Shown: positions 26,505-34,324 of the stretch, piece after piece
How the letters are laid out: each line of letters begins with the position of its first letter
Position numbering within the stretch: position 1 is the stretch's first letter
Source of the DNA: Pseudarthrobacter sp. AL07
GTDB taxonomy: Bacteria; Actinomycetota; Actinomycetes; Actinomycetales; Micrococcaceae
Direction of reading: 5' to 3'
Length of the DNA: 64,000 nt
Assembly: GCF_029960665.1 (NCBI RefSeq)
Contig: NZ_JASBRB010000004.1
Coordinates: forward strand, 1 to 64,000
Translations under genes and position numbers: made by a program
Notes under the pieces: model-generated
What the model was told of the DNA's origin: nothing
The model's database searches: none
The model's input: only the letters and a program-made list of their open reading frames with translations

Positions 26505-27845
26505 TTAGCTCTTAGGCCAGCTGCCTTCGATGCTGTCGGCAACCTGCTGGGCGGGAGTGCCGTTGATCCAGGCAACGATGCCCTTCCAGAAGGAGTTGGA
26601 ACCTACGGCGCCGGGCATCAAGTCAGAGCCGTCAAAACGGAAGACGGTGTCCGGGTCCTGCAGCAGGGCGATCGACTGCTTGTCGAGCTCCGTCTGGGCA
26701 TTTGCCGGATCCAGTCCCTTGTTGGCGCTAATCACGCCGCCAAGCTTGACACGGTTGTTGGCGAACTCGGCGCTGGCCAAGTAGGCCTGGAATGCCTGGA
26801 CCTCGGGAGTGTCCTTGTACGCGCCCACCATCTCGCCGCCGCCGGTGATTGCCTGACCCTTGCTGGCGTCAATGGGAGGCGTCATAAAGGCCCAGACGTC
26901 GCCCTCAGGAGCCACAACGGTCCCTTCCGGCCAGTTGGCGGCCTGGAAGTTGGCCTGGTGGTGCATGGCGCACTGGCCATCAAGGACAGGCTGTCCTGCC
27001 TGCGCGAAGCCTGTTGTCAGGATGGAGCGCACATCGCCAAAGCCGCCGTTGACGTATTTGGAGTTCAGGAGGATCTCGCCTGTCTTGTTCATGGCATCAA
27101 CAATTTTGGGATCATTGAAGGGAATCTTGTGAGTGACCCACTGGTCATAGACTTCGGGGCCCTGGGCACGGAGGACAACGTCCTCAACCCAGTCGGTGCC
27201 GGGCCAGCCGGTAGCTTCGCCGGATTCGAAACCTGCGCACCACGGCTTCATGGCGCCGTCATCGGCGATCTTGTTGGATAGTGTCATCATTTCATCCCAG
27301 GTCTTGGGAACTTGCCATCCCTTGTCCTTGAACGTCTTCGGGGCGTACCAGACGTAGCCCTTGACGTTCGCCAGCATCGGTGCGGTGTAGAAGACCCCAT
27401 CCACAGTGCCGTACTTCTTCCAATCGGCGGACCAGTTCTTGTCCACCAAATCAGAGACAGCCTTCGGCGCGGGCTTCAGGTTCCCGGCCTTGGCCTGATC
27501 GGCCATCAGCCCGGGCTGCGGGAAGATGGCGATGTCCGGGGCGTTCCCTGCCTTCGCCCGGACACCGATCTGGGTCTCGAATTCCTTGCTGCCCTCGTAC
27601 TTAACTGTTGCCCCGGTGCAGTCCTCAAACGGTTTGAATGCGGTTTCCAGGTTCGTTCCCTCGTCGGCCACGATGGTGGCGTAGACGGAGACGGTCTTCC
27701 CGTCGAGCTTGCCGTAGCTCGAGTAGGCGGAGCAATCGCTAGTGGTGGTGGTGCCGCCCCCGCCGCCGCCGGAACTGCAAGCAGTCAGTGACAGGGCCAG
27801 AATTCCGGTGGCTGCTACCGGAAGCAGGTATTTGCGGTTTTTCAT
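26505..27845 (-). CDS. Sugar ABC transporter substrate-binding lipoprotein (AglE-like)
   Basis: 446 residues. The signal peptide ends in the lipobox LSLTACSSGGGG, so the protein should be anchored to the outer face of the membrane. The rest is a family 1 solute-binding protein: GATVKYEGSKEFETQIGVR, APDIAIFPQPGLMAD, YVWYAPKTFKDKGW and WPGTDWVEDVVLR, resembling alpha-glucoside binding proteins. First gene of the importer operon. ATG 27845 follows GAGGAG. Its promoter carries a LacI-type operator. Confidence 0.92.
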   Translation of the reverse strand: MKNRKYLLPVAATGILALSLTACSSGGGGGGTTTTSDCSAYSSYGKLDGKTVSVYATIVADEGTNLETAFKPFEDCTGATVKYEGSKEFETQIGVRAKAGNAPDIAIFPQPGLMADQAKAGNLKPAPKAVSDLVDKNWSADWKKYGTVDGVFYTAPMLANVKGYVWYAPKTFKDKGWQVPKTWDEMMTLSNKIADDGAMKPWCAGFESGEATGWPGTDWVEDVVLRAQGPEVYDQWVTHKIPFNDPKIVDAMNKTGEILLNSKYVNGGFGDVRSILTTGFAQAGQPVLDGQCAMHHQANFQAANWPEGTVVAPEGDVWAFMTPPIDASKGQAITGGGEMVGAYKDTPEVQAFQAYLASAEFANNRVKLGGVISANKGLDPANAQTELDKQSIALLQDPDTVFRFDGSDLMPGAVGSNSFWKGIVAWINGTPAQQVADSIEGSWPKS

Positions 27846-27907
27846 ACTGAGGACTCCTCGGTGAGTTACAGAACTTCAACAGGTGCGATTAGCGTGGTGT
27901 GAATCAC

Positions 27908-27946
27908 ACACTAATCCAGGCCAAGCCAGAAATGCAAGCGCTTACA
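27908..27946 (-). promoter_or_regulatory. Importer promoter with LacI-type operator
   Basis: On the minus strand, TTGCAT (27932-27937), an 18-bp spacer, and TAGTGT (27908-27913). The palindrome TGTAAGCGCTTGCA (27933-27946) covers the -35 box and has the CG-centred core of LacI-family operators. A second palindrome, GTGTGAATCACAC (27897-27909), overlaps the -10 box. Confidence 0.7.
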
Positions 27947-27949
27947 CGC

Positions 27950-28248
27950 CGTTGTGTCCGAAAGGATATCTCGGCCCCGCCCAGGGGGTTTGGGCGCCTC
28001 AGCGAGGCAGTCCGTGGCCGCGAGACGGCTTGGACGTGCGGCTATGCTGCCACAGGCCGCACAAGAGAAGGGCGTCGTGGGGCAGGCCCATGGTTCGGGC
28101 CTCTTTGCCGCCCCTGAACATCCCTGCGATCTTGGCGCTAAAGGTGTTCTCGTAGATTCCCGGGCCATTCCATCCGGACAGTGGTGGTGGCCTTTTACCA
28201 GCCGATATCCGCTGGCACGGGCACGATCAGGCGTCCCTCCGCCTGACC
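27950..28248. other. Intergenic stretch without a recognised gene
   Basis: About 300 bp between the importer promoter and the end of the AmaP-like gene. Short open frames exist on both strands. One on the minus strand (about 28160-27996) has plausible codon use (GIYENTFSAKIAGMFRGG), but no start with a ribosome site and no family I know. A 7-bp stem, TCAGGCG / CGCCTGA at 28227-28246, follows the AmaP-like stop and may end that operon. Confidence 0.4.
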
Positions 28249-28860
28249 CTAACGGACGCGTTCGGCCCGGCTGAACCGTGTCCTGGCCCCGGCGCCGATG
28301 TGGATCAGGACCGGCGTCCGTTTGCCAACCACTTGATCCAAAGCATCTACCAAGGCATGGACCTCGGCTGCCAGGAGGTGCGGCGCCACGCCCTGGCGCG
28401 GCTGGAGCCGGATTTTCAATGCAGGGCTGCCCTGGACATCGTACGTTGCCACCGTGGCACCCGCCAGATCAGGCCGTTCAGCCAAGGCGTGCTTCAACGC
28501 CTGTTCGGCCACTCCCCCGCTGATCCGCACGTCTCCGGCCACAGTCCCGGGATCGTCCTCGGCCACCAGCAGGTTGCTCCGGCCTTTGCCCTGCTGCGCG
28601 ATCCAGGCAACCATCAGGCCGATCAGAACCACCAGGGCAAGCGCCATCACAATCCAGAGCCAGCTTTCCGGGCGTCCCGGAAAGCGGGTGTCGTCGAAGG
28701 CCTGGTTGACACTCCGCCAGGCCGCTCCGGACCAGGCATGCCACCAGGTGCCCACTGGTGGAACGGTGGCCAGCAGGACGAGCAGGATGCCCACGGCGAG
28801 GAGCTTGAGTCCGAGGATGCCCAGCAGGATCCTATTGAGGAGCGAGGGTGTGGCCGTCAT
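28249..28860 (-). CDS. AmaP-like alkaline-shock membrane anchor
   Basis: 203 residues. Two N-terminal membrane segments (ILGLKLLAVGILLVLLATV and WLWIVMALALVVLIGLMVAW) precede a cytosolic domain of about 110 residues ending GKRTPVLIHIGAGARTRF. This layout fits AmaP, which anchors Asp23-type proteins to the membrane. Last gene of a five-gene operon; its start overlaps the preceding stop by 4 bp. Confidence 0.75.
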   Translation of the reverse strand: MTATPSLLNRILLGILGLKLLAVGILLVLLATVPPVGTWWHAWSGAAWRSVNQAFDDTRFPGRPESWLWIVMALALVVLIGLMVAWIAQQGKGRSNLLVAEDDPGTVAGDVRISGGVAEQALKHALAERPDLAGATVATYDVQGSPALKIRLQPRQGVAPHLLAAEVHALVDALDQVVGKRTPVLIHIGAGARTRFSRAERVR

Positions 28861-29504
28861 GCGCCGATCACTCCTACGGTGGAAACGTTGACGCGGACCT
28901 CAGGCAACGGGACCAGAGACATCCCGCTGAGTTCGTCCTGGACAGCGGACAGCACCGCAGCTTCGGCCACCGGAACTCCTGAGGTGGGGCGCACATTCAC
29001 GATGACCTGCCGCCGGGACACCACCACCATGACCTGTTCCGGGGTGACATTGGCGGCGAGCCGTGCGCTGCGCGCCAAGGCGGAGGCGATGACCTCGTCA
29101 TCGACCACCACGGCGGACGAAGCTCCGGTGCCGTTCAGCACATGCCGTGCGCGTCTTCCCGGCAGGATGGCGTTGAGCAGGAAAAACAATCCCACCATCG
29201 CTACCACGGCGCCGCCGGCACCGAGCAGCAACGGCGGGATACCAGCCGGCAGGGCAACGATGCGCTCCGCCGCCAGTTGTGGCTCGATCAGCCAAGCCGG
29301 CTGCCCGATGGCGTGCACGGCCGCTTCGAGAAGCCCGTAGCTGGCAAGCCCTATCACCAAGGCCGCTGCCACTGTTGCCACCGCTGCCCGCGAGGAATGT
29401 GTCTCCCGGTAGACAATCCGGCGCATGTCAGGTTGCGGCTGGGCCCGGGCGCGGCTTGTTGGCCGCAAATCCGCCAGGTCCCCGTCCACTGTTCCGCCGC
29501 TCAC
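28857..29504 (-). CDS. Asp23-operon membrane protein (DUF6286-like)
   Basis: 215 residues. Two hydrophobic segments (AVATVAAALVIGLASYGLLEA and LLLGAGGAVVAMVGLFFLLNAI) frame a short outside loop. The C-terminal half (VDDEVIASALARSARLAANVTPEQV) has the short alpha/beta look of the Asp23-cluster partners. The family name is from memory and tentative. It overlaps both neighbours by 4 bp. Likely part of a membrane-bound envelope stress complex. Confidence 0.65.
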   Translation of the reverse strand: MSGGTVDGDLADLRPTSRARAQPQPDMRRIVYRETHSSRAAVATVAAALVIGLASYGLLEAAVHAIGQPAWLIEPQLAAERIVALPAGIPPLLLGAGGAVVAMVGLFFLLNAILPGRRARHVLNGTGASSAVVVDDEVIASALARSARLAANVTPEQVMVVVSRRQVIVNVRPTSGVPVAEAAVLSAVQDELSGMSLVPLPEVRVNVSTVGVIGA

Positions 29505-29881
29505 TGGACCCTGCCTCCCTCGATCGGTTTAACGCCGCTGATACGGATATCCACCCTGCTCAGACGGGCGCCGCTGAGGGCCGTGACCGTCGAGAGGATC
29601 CTGGCTTTGGCATCGACCGTCCGGTCCCAAATTGACCCGCCGAACGCGGCGACCCGGCCTGCGTCCCTGAGCACGGTGGCCAGCGGCGGGATCCTGATAG
29701 GTGACACGAGCGACAGAGCCAGCAGGCCGTCGTCGTCCGCCCAGTCCGCCCGGACATCGTGGGGATCCACGCCGAGGGCTTCCGCGGCTGCTGTCCTGGC
29801 AAGGCTGGTCAGGGCCTGCGTGCTGATGCGGTTGTGTCCGTTCAGGACGTGGACCGGGACGGAAGGCGACGCTGACGTCAT
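29501..29881 (-). CDS. Small Asp23-cluster protein, function unknown
   Basis: 126 residues, no signal peptide or membrane segment. ISTQALTSLARTAAAEALGV and DDGLLALSLVSPIRIPPLATVL resemble a diverged Asp23/Gls24 fold, and VDIRISGVKPIEGGRV ends it. The ATG at 29881 overlaps the upstream stop by 4 bp, so translation probably depends on coupling; there is no clear ribosome site of its own. Role inferred from the operon only. Confidence 0.6.
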   Translation of the reverse strand: MTSASPSVPVHVLNGHNRISTQALTSLARTAAAEALGVDPHDVRADWADDDGLLALSLVSPIRIPPLATVLRDAGRVAAFGGSIWDRTVDAKARILSTVTALSGARLSRVDIRISGVKPIEGGRVQ

Positions 29882-30069
29882 GACGAGGAGCGCCGGCCGA
29901 TGATGGCGTCCAGGACGCCGCGCAGGTCCAGTTTCCCTTCCGCTGCGCGGCCCAGGAGGGCGCCAATAGCCATAAAGAGGAGGGAAACCAGGAAGCCCCA
30001 CAGCCCGAACTGGAAGGACATATACGCCACGAAGGCGCCTATGGCGATGCCCACAACGGTCAGGTTCAC
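29878..30069 (-). CDS. Small integral membrane protein (DUF2273-like)
   Basis: 63 residues with two membrane segments (VVGIAIGAFVAYMSF and LWGFLVSLLFMAIGALLG) and a basic C-terminal tail. Small proteins of this shape regularly follow Asp23 genes. It overlaps both neighbours by 4 bp. Confidence 0.7.
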   Translation of the reverse strand: MNLTVVGIAIGAFVAYMSFQFGLWGFLVSLLFMAIGALLGRAAEGKLDLRGVLDAIIGRRSSS

Positions 30070-30542
30070 AGCAGTGCCTCCCTCTCGGCGCCTGCTGGCG
30101 CTCCGGTCTTCACTGGCGGTGCCACGTAGACATCGGTTATTTCGACATTCACTTCGATGACCTGCAGGCCAACGAGTTCCTCGACCGCGCGGTAAACGGC
30201 CAATCTGACCTGATTGGCCAGGGAATGCAGGGGCGTGCCGTACGATGCCACCAGGCTGATGTCCACCGCCACCTGCGTCTCACCGACCTCGGCACGGACG
30301 CCGGCGGCGTGGTCCGAACTGCCGACGGCGTCCCGGATGGCTCCCAGCGCACGGGACGGGGCGGACCCCAGCGAGTAGACCCCCGGAACGGCGCGGGCAG
30401 CGATGCCGGCAACTTTTGCCACGGCGGTCTCCGCGATCACGGTGCGGCCATGACCGGGCACTGACGCCTGGCTGGCGGCGCGGTGGCTGGTAGCCAGCTG
30501 GCGCTCGACACCCGAATCGGGTTGTGGGTTCTGGTATTCCAT
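30066..30542 (-). CDS. Asp23/Gls24-family envelope stress protein
   Basis: 158 residues. After about 35 polar residues comes the Asp23 domain: VIAETAVAKVAGIAARAVPGV, written as its two parts VIAETAVAKVAGIAAR and AVPGVYSLG, then VDISLVASYGTPLHSLANQV, RAVEELVGLQVIEVNVEI and TDVYV. In Firmicutes, Asp23 forms a membrane-associated layer with AmaP in cell-envelope homeostasis. ATG 30542 follows GGGGAG with 7-nt spacing; the longer open frame upstream lacks similarity. First gene of the five-gene operon. Confidence 0.85.
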   Translation of the reverse strand: MEYQNPQPDSGVERQLATSHRAASQASVPGHGRTVIAETAVAKVAGIAARAVPGVYSLGSAPSRALGAIRDAVGSSDHAAGVRAEVGETQVAVDISLVASYGTPLHSLANQVRLAVYRAVEELVGLQVIEVNVEITDVYVAPPVKTGAPAGAEREALL

Positions 30543-30767
30543 CAGGCACTCCCCTTCTATTGCTCCCAACCCTATCCCTAACGCCAGTTCCGGCGTGGGA
30601 AGCTGCGGAGAGTCCGCATCCTCGCACATGAGCCGGCCCCGCCCCCTCCTGAGCTCTGTCCACTGATTGCCTTTAAAGCGCCGGACGCGGGCGGGAGGAT
30701 ACATTGCGCAGGCGGATGCCCGATTAAAGAAGAAAAGCACCAGTTCCGAAGAACTGATGCTTCCCAG

Positions 30768-30843
30768 TGGTGGCTCCGACCGGCGTCGATCCGGTGACCT
30801 TTCGATTTTCAGTCGAACGCTCTACCAACTGAGCTACAGAGCC
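30768..30843 (-). tRNA. tRNA-Phe (GAA)
   Basis: A full cloverleaf on the minus strand from GGCTCTG at 30843, with D-loop AGCTCAGTTGGTAGAGC, anticodon GAA inside GACTGAAAATC, and the T-arm GGATCGACGCC. The acceptor end GGAGCC-A is followed by an encoded CCA (30768-30770). Confidence 0.96.
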
Positions 30844-30891
30844 TAGGTGACATGTCACCTTGACCGCCGGAATTTCTTCCAGCAATCAGAG

Positions 30892-30965
30892 CGACCCTGA
30901 CGGGACTTGAACCCGCGACCTCCGCCGTGACAGGGCGGCGCGCTAACCAACTGCGCTACAGGGCC
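30892..30965 (-). tRNA. tRNA-Asp (GTC)
   Basis: Minus strand, 74 nt, starting GGCCCTG. The anticodon GTC is in CCTGTCACGG and the T-arm is CGGGTTCAAGTCCCG. CCA is not encoded. Confidence 0.95.
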
Positions 30966-31055
30966 TTGATTTTCTTGCTTCGCGGCATCGCTACCGCTTT
31001 TTTCAAGGCTTCCAGCTTACCAGACGTTTTCAGCCTGCCAGACCATATCCTTGCG

Positions 31056-31128
31056 TACCCCCAACGGGATTCGAACCCGTGCCGCCGCCGTGAAAGGGCG
31101 GTGTCCTAGGCCGCTAGACGATGGGGGC
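31056..31128 (-). tRNA. tRNA-Glu (TTC)
   Basis: Minus strand, 73 nt, starting GCCCCCATCGTCTAG. The anticodon TTC is in CCTTTCACGG and the T-arm is CGGGTTCGAATCCCG. CCA is not encoded. Third of three clustered tRNA genes. Confidence 0.96.
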
Positions 31129-31295
31129 CAGAACCCGTTCGGCACAAAATAAAAGGCTTCGAGCCGAGGCTCTCAGTCTTTCGTTTTGCAGTTGCTCCGA
31201 ACTGGACTCTAAAACTATAGGGCCTCGGCGGGAATAACTCAAAATCAGCCCGCAGACACCTGACCGAACCCGCCGATACAGGCGAAGATGGACAG

Positions 31296-32345
31296 ATGGA
31301 TGCCGTCTCCGCGCTCAATGAAATTGCTTTCTGGCTGGAACGGGAACGCGCTGCCACGTTCAAGGTCCAGGCCTTCCGGAAGGCGGCCGTGATTATCGCC
31401 GGGCTCGACCCTTCGGAGGTGGCCGCCCGGGCCCGGGCCGGCAGGCTCAAGAGCATGAAGGGCATCGGCGACAGGACCTACCAAGTGGTCCGGCAGGCCG
31501 TGAACGGCGAGGTGCCAGAGTATCTTGAGGATCTTCGCCAGCGCAGCGGGGCGCCTCTGGCGGACGGCGGGGCCGAGCTCCACGCAGCCCTCCGCGGCGA
31601 CCTCCACAGCCACAGCGACTGGTCCGACGGCGGCTCCCCCATCCAGCTGATGGCAGACGCCGCGCGCCTGCTGGGCCGCGAGTTCCTGGCCCTGACGGAC
31701 CACTCCCCCACCCTGACCATCGCCAACGGGCTCAGCACCGAGCGCCTGACCGAACAGCTCGACGTTGTGGCCGCGATCAACACCGCCTCCGCAACTGACG
31801 GCGAAAAAGACGGATTCCGGCTCCTGACCGGCATCGAGGTGGACATCCTGGAATCCGGCGAACTGGACCAGTCGCCGGAGATGCTGGACCGGCTGGACAT
31901 TGTGGTGGCCAGCGTCCATTCGAAGCTTCGGGCGGACGGCGCCACCATGACCCGGCGGATGCTCCATGGAATCCAGAACCCCCGGACCAATGTGCTGGGC
32001 CACTGCACCGGACGCCTGGTGGAGGGATCCCGTGGCACGCGCCCGCAATCGGACTTCGACGCCCAGAAGGTATTTGCGGCGTGCGCCGAAAACAATGTGG
32101 CGGTCGAGATCAACTCGCGCCCCGAGCGGCAGGACCCGCCGGATGACCTGATCCAGCTGGCCCTTGACGCCGGCTGCCTGTTCTCGATCGACAGCGACGC
32201 CCACGCTCCGGGCCAGCTCGACTTCCTCCAGTACGGGGCGGCCCGTGCCGCGCGCAACAACGTGCCCGCGGACCGCATCGTTACCACCTGGCCCCTGGAG
32301 CGGCTGTTGGAGTGGTCGGCCCGGGATTGGCAGAAAATCGACTAG
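31296..32345 (+). CDS. PHP-domain phosphoesterase with N-terminal helix-hairpin-helix
   Basis: 349 residues. The first 85 or so resemble the helix-hairpin-helix region of family X polymerases (FKVQAFRKAAVIIAG, LKSMKGIGDRTYQVV). The PHP metal site follows: RGDLHSHSDWSDGG, LALTDHSP, GIEVDIL, VASVHSKL, NVLGHCTGRLV, and IDSDAHAP. It looks like the C-terminal PHP part of bacterial PolX without the polymerase palm. A role in DNA-end or phosphoester hydrolysis is possible. It begins 167 bp after the tRNA genes. Confidence 0.85.
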   Translation: MDAVSALNEIAFWLERERAATFKVQAFRKAAVIIAGLDPSEVAARARAGRLKSMKGIGDRTYQVVRQAVNGEVPEYLEDLRQRSGAPLADGGAELHAALRGDLHSHSDWSDGGSPIQLMADAARLLGREFLALTDHSPTLTIANGLSTERLTEQLDVVAAINTASATDGEKDGFRLLTGIEVDILESGELDQSPEMLDRLDIVVASVHSKLRADGATMTRRMLHGIQNPRTNVLGHCTGRLVEGSRGTRPQSDFDAQKVFAACAENNVAVEINSRPERQDPPDDLIQLALDAGCLFSIDSDAHAPGQLDFLQYGAARAARNNVPADRIVTTWPLERLLEWSARDWQKID

Positions 32346-32386
32346 ACGCGTCCGATTCCCGCCAGCTGTCGGCGCCGCGGCAGGGC

Positions 32387-32392
32387 TAGATT
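32387..32392 (+). promoter_or_regulatory. Candidate -10 box of the EamA gene (leaderless)
   Basis: TAGATT, then 6 nt, then the ATG at 32399. No ribosome site fits between. Confidence 0.5.
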
Positions 32393-32398
32393 GGCAGC

Positions 32399-33337
32399 AT
32401 GGATTCAGGCACCCCTCCCAGCGCAGCGGCAGCAACCGCGTTTCGTCCGTCACCTGGCCGTCCCAAAACGCTTGGCGTCGCTGCCGTGGTGGTCACCGTG
32501 GTGCTCTGGGCCTCGGCCTTCGTGGGGATCCGGGCCATCGGCCCCACTTTCTCCCCCGGTTCCCTGACCCTGGGCAGGCTGGCGGTTGCCGCCGTCGTGC
32601 TCGGCGCGCTGGTGCTGCCGCAGCTGGCCAAAAGCAAGCTGCTGCCGCGTGGCCGCGAATGGTGGCCCATCCTGGGCTACGGGGTGATGTGGTTCGGCGG
32701 CTACAACGTGGCCCTGAACGCGGCGGAACACCTGCTGGACGCCGGGACCGCCGCCTTGCTGATCAACGTCAATCCCATCCTGGTTGCGATCATGGCCGGC
32801 GTCTTCCTGAAGGAGGGCTTCCCGCGCTGGCTGATTATCGGGAGCCTGGTGGCGTTCGGCGGGGTTGCACTGATAGCGCTTGGCTCAGGTTCCGGGGTAC
32901 GTTCGACGGCGGATGTGGCGGGCGTGCTGCTCTGCCTCCTCGCCGCCGTACTCGCCGCCGTCAGTGTCATCATCCAGAAGCCGGTGCTGCGGAAGTTCCC
33001 GGCGGGCCAGGCCACCTGGTTCGGCATCATGGTGGGGGCGGTCTGTTGCCTTCCCTTCAGTAGCCAACTGGTGTCCGAGCTGCAGTCGGCACCGCTGCCG
33101 GCGACACTGGGCCTGGTCTATCTGGGCATCTTCCCCACCGCCATCGCCTTCACCACCTGGGCCTTTGCGCTGTCCCTGATTGACGCCGGAAAACTGGCGG
33201 CCACCACTTATCTTGTGCCGGGCACCACCATCCTGATCTCGTGGCTGGTCCTCAGCGAAGTGCCCGCGGTGCTGGGTTTGGTGGGCGGGCTGGTCTGCCT
33301 GGTGGGTGTGGGCCTGACGCGCCGCAGGTCCCGGTAG
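32399..33337 (+). CDS. EamA/RhaT-family (DMT) exporter
   Basis: 312 residues with about ten membrane segments in two EamA repeats. The first starts VVTVVLWASAFVGIRAIGP and ends in the repeat-1 signature TAALLINVNPILVAIMAG. The second ends ATTYLVPGTTILISWLVLSE. Members export amino acids or other small metabolites; the substrate cannot be told. The next gene is convergent and broken. Confidence 0.9.
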   Translation: MDSGTPPSAAAATAFRPSPGRPKTLGVAAVVVTVVLWASAFVGIRAIGPTFSPGSLTLGRLAVAAVVLGALVLPQLAKSKLLPRGREWWPILGYGVMWFGGYNVALNAAEHLLDAGTAALLINVNPILVAIMAGVFLKEGFPRWLIIGSLVAFGGVALIALGSGSGVRSTADVAGVLLCLLAAVLAAVSVIIQKPVLRKFPAGQATWFGIMVGAVCCLPFSSQLVSELQSAPLPATLGLVYLGIFPTAIAFTTWAFALSLIDAGKLAATTYLVPGTTILISWLVLSEVPAVLGLVGGLVCLVGVGLTRRRSR

Positions 33338-33346
33338 GGGCTCCGT

Positions 33347-33815
33347 TCAGCGAAACGTCGGGCTCGGCTTTGCCATGCCCCCGATGATCGGCGTGGCCAG
33401 GGCAACCGCTGGGGCCTCCAACCTGCTGACTTCCGTGAACTCGAACCCTGCTTCGCCGATGGATGCCACCGTGTTCCGGTTGAGGTGGCACCAGGGTGAA
33501 CACGACGGCGTCCGCTGCGCCGTCCGGCAGCGGCAGGTGCTCCGCATCGGCGTCGGAAACCTCCACCGGAACCGACGACTCCCCCAGACGTTTGCTCAAT
33601 CTGGCCCGCATGTGGCGGTCGGGTTCCACGAGGATCACCCGCTCAGCCCGGCGGAAGTGCCGCAGGTTGGCCCCGGTGCCTGCGCCGACGTCCACCACTG
33701 TTCCTGTCAGCCCGGAAAGCAGCCGAGCACGGCGAGGAGCGAGCTCGCGGCGCTCCACAGAGGCCGACAACGTGTCGTAAGTGGCGGCAAAAAGGCGATG
33801 GCGGACAGACATCAA
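33347..33815 (-). pseudogene. Class I SAM methyltransferase, internally deleted
   Basis: The N-terminal part is normal: VVDVGAGTGANLRHF (SAM motif I), VILVEPDRHMRARL, and LPLPDGAADAVVFTLV. At about 33485-33497 the frame shifts, and about 60 residues of the expected middle (post-motif IV) are missing. The other frame then gives a normal C-terminus, CHLNRNTVASIGEAGFEF through GMAKPSPTFR, stopping at 33347. The ATG at 33815 still has a GGAGGAG site. Not functional as read. Confidence 0.8.
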
Positions 33816-33885
33816 GCTCCTCCCAATGCGGTCAAGAACGGGTTTCAGTATGCGCGCCGACCCGGCTGCGGACTAGAGTCTGCTT

Positions 33886-34314
33886 ATGCCCGCCCAACTA
33901 CCGCCCGGCCTGCCCATCATCCCGGACGGTCCGCAAGAGTCCGGTCCGTTTGAGATGTCCGCTGACGATTTCGAGGCCGCCGTCACGGATGCCCTGGGCC
34001 TGATCCCCGCCAAACTGGCGGCCGCCATGGACAACGTGGCCGTGTTTGTCGAGGACGACTACGTGCCCGGCCCTGGCGAGGATCCGGACACCGTTCTGCT
34101 GGGCCTCTACGAGGGCGTTCCCTTGACGGAGCGGGATTCATGGTGGGATGCCGGTTCGATGCCGGACCGGATCACCATTTTCCGCCAGCCCATCCTGGAC
34201 ATCTGCGGGTCCCGCGACGAGGTGATCCAGGAAGTGGCTGTGACGGTGGTCCACGAGATCGCCCACCACTTCGGCATCGACGACCGGCGGCTGCACGAGC
34301 TCGGCTGGGACTAG
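33886..34314 (+). CDS. Small zinc metallopeptidase (minimal zincin fold)
   Basis: 142 residues. The zinc motif HEIAHHFGIDD (HExxHxxGxxD) is near residues 125-135. The family also has the N-terminal FEAAVTDALGLIPAKLAAAMDNV and the GLYEGVPLTERD loop. Its substrate is unknown. The ATG at 33886 has no ribosome site and lies 6 nt after TAGAGT (33874-33879), so the mRNA is likely leaderless. The stop codon TAG is part of the next gene's -10 box. Confidence 0.9.
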   Translation: MPAQLPPGLPIIPDGPQESGPFEMSADDFEAAVTDALGLIPAKLAAAMDNVAVFVEDDYVPGPGEDPDTVLLGLYEGVPLTERDSWWDAGSMPDRITIFRQPILDICGSRDEVIQEVAVTVVHEIAHHFGIDDRRLHELGWD

Positions 34315-34324
34315 CCTTGTAGGC

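Noticed and set aside
27897..27909. GTGTGAATCACAC as a standard CRP/GlxR site
   Set aside because: The half-sites are right but the spacer is 1 bp rather than 6, so it is kept only as a palindrome of unknown use.
28300..29340. 346-codon plus-strand frame over the AmaP-like and DUF6286-like genes
   Set aside because: Antisense shadow; the minus-strand genes have membrane segments and 4-bp coupling.
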